64,000 bases of DNA from an uncultured Cytophagales bacterium. GTDB lineage: Bacteria > Bacteroidota > Bacteroidia > Cytophagales > Thermoflexibacteraceae. A program made the position numbers and the translations under genes. The stretch is taken from the NCBI GenBank assembly GCA_938039675.1, contig CALHUI010000007.1, forward strand, positions 248,001 through 312,000. The letters are read 5' to 3'. The notes below the pieces were generated by a model that was not told where the DNA came from, did not search any database, and saw only the letters and a program-made list of their open reading frames with translations. This document shows, one piece after another, positions 18,101 through 33,100 of this stretch (positions are counted from its first letter, which is position 1; every line of letters starts with the position of its first letter).

Positions 18101-21100
18101 CTTCCTGCGTCAGGAAGCCCACAAATGAAAATACAAGCTTGGTGACCCCTTCCGGAACACTCAGCTTGTACTTGCCTTCACCATCAGAAACTACGCCTGT
18201 GCTGGTTCCCTTTGCCAATACGTTAACGCCGGGGAGGGGCGAATTATCCTCATTAGAGGTAATTTTACCCGAAATCACCCGTTCTTGTGCATATACCGAG
18301 CACGCTATCAGCACCCATAATGCACTAAATAGTAGGAATCGCTTCATACCTTGAAATTTAGTAAGTTCAACAAATTTGTGCCAATGCTACTAAAAGTATC
18401 AATGAAAATCAAAAAAAAACGTTAAAAAAATTCTTACTGTCCGTGTAAAACTTACTTAATTGCGGTTGCAACCTTGTTTTACAGTGTAAATATGAAAAGA
18501 CTTATTTCTTGCGATTTCATCATCGTCGGGGCCGGCTCAGCAGGCTGCGTGTTGGCACATCGCCTTTCAGAAAATCCTGCCAACAGTGTGCTGCTGCTGG
18601 AAGCGGGCAAACCCGACAGCCATATGAAAATTCATATTCCCGGCGGCTATACGGATTTGTTTCGCACTGAGGTGGACTGGGCTTTTTACTCCGAGCCGCA
18701 ACCCTTCGCCGAAAATCGCAGCATTTTTCTGCCCCGAGGCAAAACACTGGGAGGGAGCAGCAGCACCAATGCAATGGCTTATATCAGAGGACATCGGAAT
18801 GATTTTGATGTTTGGGAAGCAGCGGGCAATCGGGGCTGGGACTATCAAAGCGTGCTGCCTCATTTCAAAAAATCGGAACATAACGAAACCATTCGCAACG
18901 AATACCACGGACAAAACGGACTGCTGAATGTGAGCAATTTGGCATTTGTTACGCCCTACGGCCCGGCATTCATAGAAGCCTGTGCACAAACAGGTATTCC
19001 CAAAACGGATGATTTCAACGGCGCACAACAGGAAGGCGCAGGCTTTTTTCAGTTTACCATCAAAAACGGCAGACGGCACAGCACGGCAACGGCTTTTATT
19101 AAAACTGCAATCAACCGTCCTAATCTCACCATCATTACACAAGCCCGCACAACCAAAATTTTACTGGCCAACGACCAAGCAACAGGGGTAGAGTGTTTAG
19201 TAAAAGGCACTCTGCAAACTTTCAAAGCCAATAAAGAAATCATAGTGAGTGCAGGCGCTTTTGCGTCCCCGCAACTGCTCATGCTTTCGGGCATCGGCGC
19301 AACTGACGATTTACGACCGCACGGCATAGAGGTTAAGCATCGGCTGGAAGGTGTAGGTAAAAATCTGCACGACCATTTGTTCTATCCTGTCAGTATGCTT
19401 TCTAAACAGGCAGTAGGTAAAAATCACGTGCTGAAACCACTAAATATGCTGGGGGCACTGTTGACCTATCTCACCGCAAAAAAAGGCGTACTTACCACAG
19501 GGCCACTGGAAGCCAATGCTTTTGTAAAAACCACACCGGAGGCCGTGCAACCCGACCTGCAACTGCACATGACCCCCGTACAGATTGGCGATAAGTACGG
19601 AATAGACATCTATGACCTGAGCAACTACCCTACTGACCGCGATGGCTTTATTGTCTTGCCAACTCTTTTGCAACCACAAAGCCGCGGTTATGTCAAACTG
19701 CGCTCCGCCAACCCTACCGATGCGCCTGTTATTCAGCCCTTGTTTCTGTCGCAAGAAGCAGACCTGCAACTGCTGGTTAAAGGCGGCAAGATAGCACAAG
19801 AAATTTTGCAGCAACAAGCGCTCGACGGTCTGCGCGACCGCCTGCACTTTCCGCTTCCAAAAATCAGCGATGACGAATGGGCAAACCATATCCGCCGTTC
19901 GTTTGAAACGGTTTATCATCCGGTAGGCACTTGTAAGATGGGCAGCGATGAACTTTCGGTAGTCAATGAACGGCTGCAAGTGCATGGTATCGAAGGCTTG
20001 CGCATAGCAGATGCTTCTATTATGCCGCGCGTAGTATCAGGCAACACCAATGCTGCCTGCATCATGATTGGCGAAAAAGCTGCCGATATGATACTGGCCG
20101 ATTATGCGAACAGTTGAGCAAGCAACACAAATCGGTATGGTAGCATTTTGAACTTAGCATATAAAAGCACAAGTGGTTTACGAAAACTTTGTAAACTATT
20201 GAAAAATAAACACTTAAACCTGAAAATTCTTAGAGAATGTGTCAGGTTTAATATAAAAAATCAGCAGCAACCCGCTTGCTTACTATATATGCTTTTTAAT
20301 TTGATTGATTGCTAAATTGCAGCATGTTTTTCCTGTTTTCCAAGCTACTAACTTTCCTGATTAACCCCTTATTCTGGCTGATGGGCGGGCTTTTGTGGGC
20401 ATGGCTCACCCGAAATACCAAAAGGCGCAAACATCTATTGATTGCCGTAACCGTTACCTTTTGGCTGCTGGGCAATCCGTGGCTTGCCAATGAAGTTTTG
20501 CTTCGATGGGAAGTTCCCCCAACTCCGTTTGCCGATGTGCCGAACAATAAATATAAAGCTGCCATCGTGCTGATGGGTATGACGCAGGACAGCAAGTCGC
20601 CCAAAGACCGCGTGTATTTCATGCGCGGTGCCGACCGACTGCTGTATGCCATCAGACTTTACAAAGAGAGTAAGGTAAAAAAGATAATCATCAGCGGAGC
20701 ATATATTGACAAGTTGTCTGCTGTTACAACCAAAGGAGCAAATAACGTTGTTTCGATTTGCCTCATGGCAGGCATACCCGATGAAGATATTCTCACAGAT
20801 GAGGTATCGCTCAACACACATGAAAATGCAGTTTACACCGCACAAATATTGCAAAAAAACGGCATCAGCCCCGCTGAGTGCATCATGGTAACATCGGCTT
20901 TTCACATGCGCCGAGCAACGCTTTGCTTTCGGAAACAGGGCATTGAGGCGCTGCCATTTCCTGCCGATTTTTACAGCGAAGACCGCTTTTTTGACATTGG
21001 ACGCATGACTGTACCCTCTGCCGTTGCCATTGACCGATGGAATATCCTGCTTAAAGAATGGACAGGGATTGTCGTATATCGGCTGGCAGGCTACATCTAA

Positions 21101-24100
21101 AACTTATTTTTCCACATCATGGATTCTACCGGCTTTTCACGGCGTTCGTTATATTTGGCAGACGGCTTGCGGTTGTAATAATGCCTGATTTCACCTTGAA
21201 TAGCAAAGAAAATAAGTTGCCCAATGGGCATTCCGGCATATATCCGCACGCGTTGGGAAACCGATATTTCAAGCGTCCAATGATTACAAAAACCTACATC
21301 GCCTTTGCCTGCCGTAGCGTGAATATCAATCCCCAGCCTGCCTACGCTCGACTTACCTTCCAGAAACGGCACATGTGCATGGGTTTCGGTGTATTCTTGC
21401 GTAACGCCTAAGTAAAGTTTACCCGGTTCTAATACATAGCCTTCTTCCGGTATTTCAAAGGTGCTGATGGTATTATGTTTGCGGGCATCCAGCACCTCTT
21501 CATCATAAGTGGCAAGCCATTTTCCCAAATGTACGTCATATGAGTTAGTGCCAAGGCACTCTTCGCGAAAAGGCTCGATAACAATTTGGCCGGATTGAAT
21601 ATGTTTTAAAATTTCTAGGTCAGTCAGAATCATAAGCAAAAGAGAATTTACGAATTAAAAAAAGCCCCCGCAGCAGAGGCGAAGGCTTACTTAGACAAAA
21701 AAGTAACCATCAAATTATTTTCTTATCGTGCGTTTTTTCAGTTTAACCTCTGCTTTGGGTGTATCTTCTTCGGCAGCTTTCTTCACAAGGTCAGGATTAC
21801 TTACCGGTAGCCCTAAACAGGCTTGCGAAGTAAACTCGCCCCAAGTCAGGTTCATTTGGCCTTCTTTGTTCTTTTTCGCACGCTCAATGGCCATATTGGC
21901 AGCAGCTTCTACTACCCACTCAAAATTTTCCTGACCTACCGAGTGCACGTCAGCATCGGGTGCAGGGTTGCAGAAGTCAATTGCGTATGGGATACCGTCG
22001 CGAACGGCAAATTCGGCAGTGTTGAAGTCGTAGCCGAGTGCTTTGTTGAGGCGCAACACATAGTCTTTTATGGTTGCCAGCAGTTTTTTAGCAGCAGCGC
22101 CTGTTGCTTTGGTTTCGGCCACATAGCGCAAATGATGCGGATTGCGCGGTTCATAAGGCATAATACGCACATCTTTTTGGCCGATGCAATAGCAGCGGAA
22201 GTAATCAGTAAACTGGATTTCTTCTTGCAAAAGCATCACTAAATCACCTGTTTCAGGGTGCTTGCTGTAAAAATCGCTCAAGCTGTTGAGTTTGTAAACA
22301 TTTTTCCAGCCACCGCCTGCATGAGGCTTCATGTAAGCAGGGAATCCGATGGTTTCCCATGCTTTTTCCCAGTTGTAGTGGCCGAAAAGATTAGTAAATG
22401 AGTGTTCGTTTGTATCAGGTGGCATCCGATGAGAAGGCAGCAGCACTGTTTTAGGTACAGGAACACCTATTTTGGTTGCCAAACAGTTGTTAAAAAACTT
22501 TTCGTCTGCGCTCCACCAAAACGGGTTGTTGATAACGGCCGTTCCGTTGAGAGCCGCATTTTTCAGATAGGCGCGGTAGAAGGGTACATCCTGAGAAATT
22601 CGGTCAATAATAACGGCATAGCCGGAAGGCTCGCCTTGCTCAACACTTTCTATAGATACAGGCTCTGCAATAATATTTTTGCCTTGTGTTTTCTGATTTA
22701 CGCGTTCAACAAATGCCTGTGGAAAGGTTCTTTCTTTTCCGTGTAAGATGCCGATTTTTTTCAAAGTTATAGGGATTAAAGTTGTACAATGCAAATTTAC
22801 AAAGCTACGTACATCATTTACAAGTGTTTAGCTCAATTGTTGGTGTTTTTTGCCAGCCAGTCTTCGGGGTTAAGGCTTTGCCGATTTTTCCATATCTGAA
22901 ATTGGAGCATCGGGTATCCGTCGCGGTTCAAACCGACGGTACCCAGCACTGTGCGGGCTTTAATACGACTACCTACCTTTACTACAGCATTTTGCATGTG
23001 CGCATATATGCACAGATAATCATCATGCTGCACAATCACTACCCAGCCCATATCAGGGTCTTGACTGACACTTCTGACCATGCCATCAAACACACTTCGC
23101 ACAGGCTCGTTGCGCATGGTGAGAATATCAATTCCCAAATTCTCAATTTCTATGTTAGATATGCTCGGATATTTATGAATGCCGAATCTTGATGCAATAA
23201 GATTGTATTTATCTACTGGCCAAGGCAGCAGCGATTTGTTTTCGGCAAACACACTGTTGCGTATGCTGCCGGTCGGTGTGGCTTTCGCCGCCCCTGAATA
23301 TTGAGGGCGGGATTCTGTTGCCTTTCCTGCCGACTTAGGTATCGTTGTTTCATTACGCACAGCATTTACGGCTTCCGGTTGCGGCACTGTAGCTATGGCG
23401 TTGGTTTTGGAGTTGTTCCAATCTGCACCTCTGCTGGCTAAAATATTATCTATTTCCCTTGTAATGGATTTGTTAAATCTTTCTAATGCCTTCTTGCGTT
23501 CTATAAAATCTTCTTCCCGCTTTTGCAGTTCCTTCACTCGCTGGTCAAGTTCTTTTCGTTGATACATTTCAAAGGCAATGTTACTTTTCAGCGACTGTTC
23601 CGTTGCTTGGCGGAGTTGCTCCAATCCGGCCAATTGTTTTTTGCGCTCCGTCAATTTCCTGACTGTCGCCGCAATGGCATTTAGCTGCTCTCTTCGCGTG
23701 CGTTCGTACTGCGTCAGGTTATTTTTCTTTTGATTAACGTCGTTCCATGAATCTATGGCAAGCAAGTTGGCCGTAGCATTCTTTGGCTGATTTTCCTGCT
23801 TAGAAAGTTCAAAGATGGTTTTCTGATAGTTCTGCCGCAATTGTGTTTCATCCTTTTCAAGCGCTTCTATCAGTTCCTGTGTTTCCCTAATCTGCTCTTG
23901 AATCCATGCCTGCTTTTCCTGAACAATCTTAATCTCTTTGATGTAGCGCTCCAAAATGGTCTTACGTGTCAGATACTCACTCAACGTAGCCTCTTTTGTT
24001 CTGCCCGTTGAGATAATCGTTTGATTCAGTTCTTCTATTTTCTTCTGATTTTTGAGCCGCTCTGTCTCCAATGAATCAAGATTGTTGTTTCTTTGTGCAT

Positions 24101-27100
24101 AGATTTCCCTGCGAGCAAATAAGAAGCACAATATTATCATTAGCAGGACATTTCGCATGGGTAAATTAAATGAGAGTTGTCTGAGGGAAATGCAGATGTT
24201 GAGCTTCAAATTTATGCAAATTTAACAGAATGAAAAAGGCACTTTTCATAGACCGCGATGGAACTATCATTGTTGAACCACCCGATGAACAGATAGATTC
24301 ATACGAAAAACTGGCCTTTTTGCCTGGCGTTATCGGGGCACTGGCAAAGATAGCAAAGGCAGGTACTTATGAACTTGTGATGGTAACTAACCAAGATGGT
24401 TTAGGTACGGCAAGTTTCCCCGAAGACACCTTCTGGCCTGTTCATCAAAAAATGTTAGACATCCTTGCCGCAGAAGGTATTCTGTTTGATGCCATATACA
24501 TCGACCGCTCTTTCCCGCATGAAAACCTGCCCACACGCAAACCCGGAACAGCTATGCTCACGGCATATATGGAGGGGAGCTACGACCTTGCCAACAGTTT
24601 TGTTATCGGCGACCGTTTGACCGATGTACAACTTGCCGAAAACTTGGGCTGCCAATCGGTGTTGATAGGCAAAACCGATGAGCGCGCTACCCTCTGCACT
24701 TCGGACTGGCACCAAATCGCCGATTTTCTCCTGACAGTTGATGGGCGCAGCGCTACTGTTCACAGAAAAACCAACGAAACAGATATTCGGGTTACGCTTC
24801 GGATGGATGGCAAAGGGCGGTCGGAAATGGCTACGGGGCTGGGCTTTTTTGACCACATGCTCGACCAGCTGGCGCGCCACTCGGGCTGCAGCCTTGACAT
24901 ACAGGCCGTCGGCGATTTGCACATAGACGAACATCATACCATAGAAGACACTGCGCTGGCACTTGGTGAGGCTTTTGCGCGTGCACTGGGCGATAAAAGA
25001 GGCATCGAGCGCTACGGCTTTGCCATACTGCCCATGGACGATGCACTGGCACAAGTAAGCATTGACTTTTCCGGTCGCCCTTGGTTAGTCTGGAACGGCA
25101 AGTTCCATCGCGAAAAAGTGGGACAAATGCCTACGGAAATGGTTTATCACTTTTTCAAGTCGTTCTCCGATATGGCCAAATGCAACCTAAACATGCGGTT
25201 TTCAGGCGATAATGACCACCATCAGATTGAAATTCTGTTTAAATCATTTGCAAGAGCCATCCGTTCGGCTATTGCCCTGCGCCCGGGCGATAGGAGTATT
25301 CTAAGCACCAAAGGCATTTTATAACGCCCGAGCGGTATGGCACTAATTTTGGGCATATGGCGATGAGGTTCTGCTAATGGAGAAAGCCTACTAAACTTAC
25401 TTAGTCCGTAAACATGTCATTGGTTTTTAATAAACAGCGGTTGCTACTGATGGCAGCCGTTTGTTTTGGTTTTATTGCAACAGCAAGTGCACAGCGCTAC
25501 GAGGTAGGCGCAGGTATGGGAGCAGGAAATTATAAAGGGGATGTCGCCCCTGCCTTTCGCATAGAAAATTCAAAATTAGGTGGAAATATTTTCTTCCGCT
25601 ACAACCCTTTTTACTTTCTCGGCCTACGTGCCAACCTGATGGTAACTGACCTGGTGGGGCGCGACAGTATTTTTGCAGACCCTTTCCAGCAAAAACGCGA
25701 TTTTTATTTCCGCAGCAATATGCGGGAACTCGCACTTACTGCCGAATATAATTTTTTCAATTTTCGGAAAACCGACCGGCAACGGATGGAAAAATGGTGT
25801 CCGTTTCTGTTTGGAGGCGTAGCAGTAGCCAATCATAGCGGGAAAACCAACTACTTAGACAATCGCAACTATAGCGGCACACACATTATTATTCCTTTTG
25901 GCGTGGGCGTAAAGCACTATATGCACCCCAACTGGAATCTGGGATTTGAATTTGGCGCACGCAAAACCTTCACCGACCGCGTTGACGGGATTGACTTTAA
26001 TGAAGCGAACACCAAGTTTCGGCAAAGCAACCCGTACAGCAAAGACATGTACTATTTTGCAGGCATTACGCTGAGCTACGTATTCTATTCGGTACGCTGC
26101 GCTGAGCCGTTTGCGGCAGACTAAGCCGCCATTTCTTTGTACTGCATTTTGTGTAGGCGGGCGTAATAGCCACCCAGTGCCAACAACTCGTCGTGTTTGC
26201 CCATTTCTTTGATTTCGCCTTTGTCCAGCACAATAATGCGGTCGGCGTTTTGAATAGTAGCCAAGCGGTGCGCAATAATAATAGCTGTTCTGCCTTTCAT
26301 CATTTTGCCGATAGCATCCTGAATCATTTTTTCGGTTTCGCTGTCTACCGAAGAGGTAGCCTCATCCAAAATGATGATGTCGGGGTTATACACCATCACC
26401 CGAACGAACGAAATCAGTTGTCGCTGGCCTACGGAAAGCGTTGCACCGCGCTCCATCACGTTGTAGTCAAAGCCGCCGGGCAGCCGCTCGATAAAGGGCA
26501 ATGCACCCACCAACTCAGCCGCTTTTTGTACCTGCTCCAAGGTAATTTCCTCATTGCCAAGCCTGATATTGTCCATAATGCTGCCCGAAAACAGGAATAC
26601 ATCCTGCAATACAATACCTATGCGGCGGCGAAGAAAATACAACTCGTACTGGCGAATATCTACCCCATCGAGCAAGATGCGCCCCTGATTAACGTCGTAG
26701 AATCGGCTGATGAGGTTGATGGTAGAAGATTTACCAGCACCCGTAGCACCTACCAGCGCCACTGTTTGCCCGCGATGTGCTTCAAAATTGATATTTTTCA
26801 GTACGTAATCTTCGTTGTTGTAGGCAAACCAAACATTTTCAAAAGTTACATCACCCCTGATAGAAGCAGGCCGATACGTACCCGTATTTTGAATTTGCTC
26901 GCGACTGTTGAGAATTTTCATTAGGCGGTCGCCGCTGACAATGCCCATTTGCAACGTGTTAAAACGGTCAGCAATCAGACGAATCGGGCGGAAAAACATT
27001 GAAATATACATGATGAATGCTACCAACGTACCAAGCGTCAGTTGCTCTTGTATCACGCCTTTTGCACCGTACCAAACCAACATGCCTGTTGCAATTGCGC

Positions 27101-30100
27101 CAATTACTTCGGCAACAGGGAAATAGATAGAATAATATTTTACCGATTTGAGATGCGCCTTTCGATGTTCGCGGTTGATTTCTTTAAATCGCTCAAACTC
27201 CCGTTGCTCGCTGCTGAAAATCTGTACAATGCTCATGCCCGTAATATGCTCCTGCACAAACGAATTGAGGTTGGCAACCGCCACCCGCACCGAATTAAAC
27301 GCCTTCTTGATTTTTTCCTTAAAAATATAAGTAGCCACAAACAGCAGCGGAAAAGTGCTGAGGCTGACCAAAGTAAGCCGCCAGTCGGTATAGAGCATCA
27401 AGCCAAGAATAAACAGCAGTTGCAACAAATCGCCGACAATGGCCGCCAGCCCTTCGGTGAATACATTATTGAGCGTTTCCACATCGGAAATGTTGCGGGT
27501 TACAAGCCTGCCGATAGGTGTACGGTCAAAATACTGTGTTTTGAGCGAAAGCAAATGCTTGAACAGCGTAATGCGGATATCGCGGATAACGTGCTGCCCC
27601 ACCCAATCGGAAAGATAAGAGTTGCTGAACTGCACCAATGCCTGCACCAATGCCAAACCAATCATCAGCCAAACCATCTGCACCAGCCCTCTGATGTCAT
27701 TGTAAGCAATGTGGTGGTCAATCGTGTATTGAATCAGGTACGGGCGCAGCGGCGACAAAAGCCCCATCAGCACGGTTAATATTATCAGCAGATAAAAGCG
27801 GCCGATATAAGGTTTGACAAACTGAAAAATGCCCGCAAGAACTTTGCGGTCAAAAATCTGGCCTGAAGCCGTTTCCTGTTGTGCCATAAAATCCAAAGCC
27901 GGAGAAAGATAAGAAATGAGGGTAATTAGCGGTTGATAAGAGAACTGTATGCAAAATTGCTTAAATTCGTTCAATAAACTCCACAGAGGATTAACTTTGT
28001 AACCGGTTCAAACCTAACTTTGTTATTCATGCAGCACATACAAGCTATCTTATTGCAGGCGGCAAGTAGCGGTTCTTCCATTGCCAACCTGATTTTTATT
28101 GCGGGTATCATTCTGGTATTCTATTTCTTCATGATTCGCCCACAGCAAAAACGTCAGAAAGAACAGAAAAAATTCATAGAGTCTATCGCCGTAGGCGACC
28201 ATGTAGTTACCATCGGGGGGTTACACGGCAAAGTTGTTGCCATAGAAGGCAATTTAGTACATTTGGAAGCCGACAAAGGCGTTACACTGAAATTTGAAAA
28301 AACGGCTATCTCACTGGAACAAAGCAAAGGGCAAGGCACACCTTCGGTAACATCATAAGCACGATTGAAGATTACCGCCGCCATATTACAGGCACTCAGG
28401 CAGGAACTGAGCAACTTCGGACGGTGGGACTGGAGCGCTATCACGCTGAGTTTCATCGTGGCATCGCTTCTTTGGCTTTTTAATGCGCTGAACAAGAACT
28501 ATACAACCAAAATCAGCGTACCGGTTCTGTTCAGAGCGCAGGCAACCAATGTGGTTGCGCTGCAACCGCTGCCCGAAAAAATGGACGTACTCATCAGCGG
28601 AACAGGTTGGGGACTGATAAAAACTTATTTCCGAAAGGATGTTCCCGCTACTGTTTTTGAAATACAGTCACCTCTGCAAACATCGTTCATAGCCACGCGC
28701 CGGTTGATTCCGCAATTGAGCGAAAACCTGCTCGGTGCCAAAATTGAACGCTGTGAGCCCGATACGCTCCGCTTTCATTTTGAGCCGATTCGCCAGTACG
28801 AGCTGACGCTGCCCATGGGCTACGAATACATCAACCTTGCCGAGGGGCATCGTTTTTTACAACCTCCTAAGATTAGCCCACGTCGCATTAAAATTCAGGG
28901 ACCGCCTTCCAATCTCAAAAAGGCAGCACAATTAATCAGGTATGAGTTTCCCAAATCACGAATCAGTGGTACATTCAGCGACATTGTGCGGATATCGTTC
29001 CCCGAATCGAGCTTTATCACCGCCGATTTGAATCAGGTACATATCAGTTTCCAAACAGCATACTTCATTCGCAAAGAGCGACCCGTAGCCATCGAACTGA
29101 AAAACTTTCCTGCCGACAGTTCCGGTACGATACAGCCCAATACTGCCAAAGTGGTATATTACACCCTGCCGGCCAACGAATTGACCACTGATACAACCGC
29201 TGTCAGGCTTTGGTTAGACTGGCGCAAAGTACACTGGAAAGATTCCACCCTGCTGCCCGACTTAATCACCACCGAAGATTTTTTTGAACCCAAGGTCGTG
29301 CCACCTGTTTTTAAAGTCAGCTATGCTAAAAGTAGGAATAACGGGCGGAATCGGTAGCGGAAAAAGTACCGTATGTCGGATTTTTGCCGTGCTTGGCATA
29401 CCTGTGTACGATGCCGATAGCCGTGCCAAATGGTTGCAAACTCACGACGAATCACTGAAAAATCAGATTATACACCACTTCGGCGCGGCAGCTTATGCGG
29501 CCGATGGTTCGCTGAACCGCAGCTACATGGCAGCACAGGTTTTTAACCAGCCCGAAAAGTTGCAATTGCTCAACAGTTTGGTGCATCCGCGCGTAGCCGA
29601 AGACAGCGCACAATGGCTTACACAGCAGCAAGCAGCAGGCAAGCCTTATGCCATCAAAGAGGCTGCCCTGATGATTGAAGCCGGCAGCTATAAACAACTG
29701 GACGTACTCATTGTGGTTACAGCCCCCGAGGAAGTGCGAATAGCACGCGTGCTGCAACGCGACCCTCAGCGCAGCCCCAAAGAAGTAGCCGCCATCATCG
29801 GTAAGCAAATGCCTGAAAGCGAGAAGGTTAAAATAGCCGATTACGTGATTGTCAATGACGGCAGACACATGCTCATTCCGCAAATCATCCGCTTGCATCA
29901 GGAGTTGCTCAGGCGCACCCAAAAGCAATAATGCAACTTTGTTGCATTATTCTGTCTATTTGCGTAATTTGCGCCGCTATTCAGTATGTCAGTCCTATGC
30001 AAACCAAGCGCATATTAGTTCCCATCATATTTACTACGCTCCTGCTGCACTCTCTGTGCTGCCTGTTGCCATTTCTACCACTGGCATTAGGCGCAAGCAA

Positions 30101-33100
30101 TACTTTGCTGGCTCTTACCGGAACGGTTGCCGGCTACCAAACTTGGTTGATAGCATTACAGGTAGCATTATTGTCGGTAGCGCTGTACCGTGCCTACCGC
30201 CCTTCGGCTACACGCAACGACCGGCTGGCATTCTGGATGCCCTTACTGTTTACTGTTGCCATTTCTGCTTACACTTGGCTGCAACATCAGGAGGCTAAGC
30301 AAATGCAGCAACAAACCGCTACTTTTGGCATAAAACGATTCCAAAACATCAAAGCAAAATGAAAAACATTTTATTCACTCTCTTAACAGGTGCAATACTC
30401 TGTTCTTGCGGCCCGAGCAAAGAGGAACAGCGACAACTGTCAGAAGCCGTGCAGTATCATCAACAGGCAATGAATTTTGAAAAAGAAACCATTGCGTTGC
30501 TTAAACAGGTAAAACAGGCCGTTCCGTCTTTGCAGGCACGTGCCGACAGCCTTTCCCGAGCCGGAGTCGATTCGCTGGCACTACCCATTCGCGCAATACT
30601 GACCGAAGTCGAGGAAACCGAAAAAGCGCTTAAAGCATGGGGCGAGACTGTGGTAGAAGTGCCCGGCTACGAACACGACCACTCACATGATAAAGAAGGC
30701 GAAGGCCACCACCACTCCCACGAACGTATTGAAACGACTCCAGAGCAAATGATAGCCATCCAGAAAGACCTACGCGACAAGGTTGAGGCTATCAAAAATC
30801 GCGCAGAGGAGTTGGTAAGCAAAATAAAATAAGGTTCTTATCAAATAGCAGCCATAAAATATTCTGCGTCTTATTATTGACGTGGCACTCTTTTTTATTG
30901 ACTTCTCTAATCATTAATCTATTACCTATCAATGACAACCGCAAGAAAACTTCCCGTAACAGTGCTCTCCGGCTTTCTGGGTGCCGGAAAAACAACACTC
31001 CTTAACCATATATTATATAACCGTGAAGGTCTGAAAGTAGCTGTTATTGTTAATGACATGAGCGAAGTAAACATTGATGCAAAGTTGGTGCAACAGCAAA
31101 ATACGCTCTCACGAACGGAAGAAAAGCTGGTAGAAATGTCAAACGGCTGTATTTGCTGTACATTACGACAAGATTTGATGATTGAAGTTGAGCGACTGGC
31201 AAAAGCAGGTAAATTTGACTACCTGTTGATAGAAAGTACGGGTATTAGCGAACCCATCCCCGTTGCACAAACTTTCGCATTTATAGACCATGAAAAAGGC
31301 ATTGACCTATCGCGCTTCAGTCGCTTAGATACAATGGTTACTGTCGTAGATGCCCTAAATTTCCTGAAAGATTTTGGTAGTGCCGATACAGTCAGAAGCC
31401 GCAAAATAGGAGCTGACCATACAGATAACCGCACTATTGTGGATTTACTGACCGACCAAATAGAATTTGCCAATGTCATTATTCTCAACAAAACTGATTT
31501 GATAAGCCCTGAACAAGTTGGCGAGCTTCGAGCAATTATTCACAGTCTCAATCCGGATGCCCGTATTTTAACGAGCGAGTTTGGCAAGGTATCTCTGCAC
31601 GAAGTGATGAATACAGGGCTATTTGATTTTGATAAAGCCATGCAATTACCTGCATGGGAAGAAGAACTCAGCAAAATCCATACACCCGAAACCGAAGCGT
31701 ATGGCATTCATTCATTTGTATTCAGGAATAAACTTCCTTTTCATCCGGTACGCTTTTACCGCTTTCTTTCTGAAAACTGGCCGCTTTCTGTTATTCGTAG
31801 CAAAGGTATGTTCTGGATTGCTTCTCGTCCTTCACTGGCCATTAACTGGAGTCAGGCAGGTGGTTCGCTACGTCTGGAACCTGCCGGCTCATGGTGGGCA
31901 AGTATGCCTTTCCGAGATCGGATGATGTATGGCAACTTTGTTGAGAACAAAGACGAGATAGAAGCCCGTTGGGACAAAAACTTCGGAGATCGGATGAATG
32001 AACTTGTGTTTATTGGTCAGGATATGGATGAAGCACAGATACGCAGTGAATTAAAAGCATGTTTGCTGACCTATGATGAGGTACTGCAATACATGAATGG
32101 TGATAACTTCGAAGATCCTTTTCCTGTGTGGCAGTCTGCTTAGTATATGTTCAACACAAATAACAGGCTTCTGGCGGCAGTGATACATGCCGCCTTTTTT
32201 ACATCCCGATTCAGGCTATCGCCGAAATAATTACCCCGAAAATTGTACCTCTGCTACAGAATCGTCGTGCCAGGTTACAAAAACAGGCTCAATAGCTTTT
32301 TTCAGTGTCAGAAACTCTTGATAAGCAGGCGAATAGGCTATTCGTTCGGTCAGTACACGCTCATAGCATCCTGAAATGCCCAGCAGCATTTCCACGATTT
32401 CGCGCACGGCATGTTCACCACCCGAACACCCCGTTATATAGTCAGCTAAGAGTTGCTGCCTGACGTATTCGGTGAGTATGGGGCTGGCATTGCGCCGCAC
32501 CATCAGCCGAATGCCGCATTGTGCCGCCAATGATAAGTCTAATACATCATCAAAAGCAAATGCGGTATGCCCGGGTTGGACGCCGTAAGTCTGCTGCAAC
32601 CATTCCAAGGCTTTGGTTTTATCGGCAAAACGAAAACAGATGCCGTCAAAATGCTCGCGCCGGGCCAACTGAAAAGCCGAAGGGTTATTTTCGCCCGTAA
32701 TGATGAATACTTTGGGCATAGTTCCTGTGAGCAGCCACAAGCCGAAGCGCAGATAATTAGTCCCTGCCGCATCAGGCTCTGAGAAAGGGCTACCGCTTTC
32801 CTTGCTTTTACTGCCGTTATTAAAAACACCGTCCCAGTCAAAAAAAACAGCTTGTAAACGGCTGAAACGCTCGCGCAGCAAAGCCGGTTCGGTCAAAAAC
32901 TCACCGCCGATAGCCTTAAATAGGCCGATAACAGATGATTGTTGCATAAAGTATGAAAAGACAGATGCTTCTATTCGTGCCGAAAGATAGTCTATCATTG
33001 TTTAATCCCCCTTACAAATCAGCAAACACATGGCATAAAAAACAACCCGACAAGGATTAACACATCCTGTCGGGTTGCGTGAGAGCCGTAGCCGCAGTAC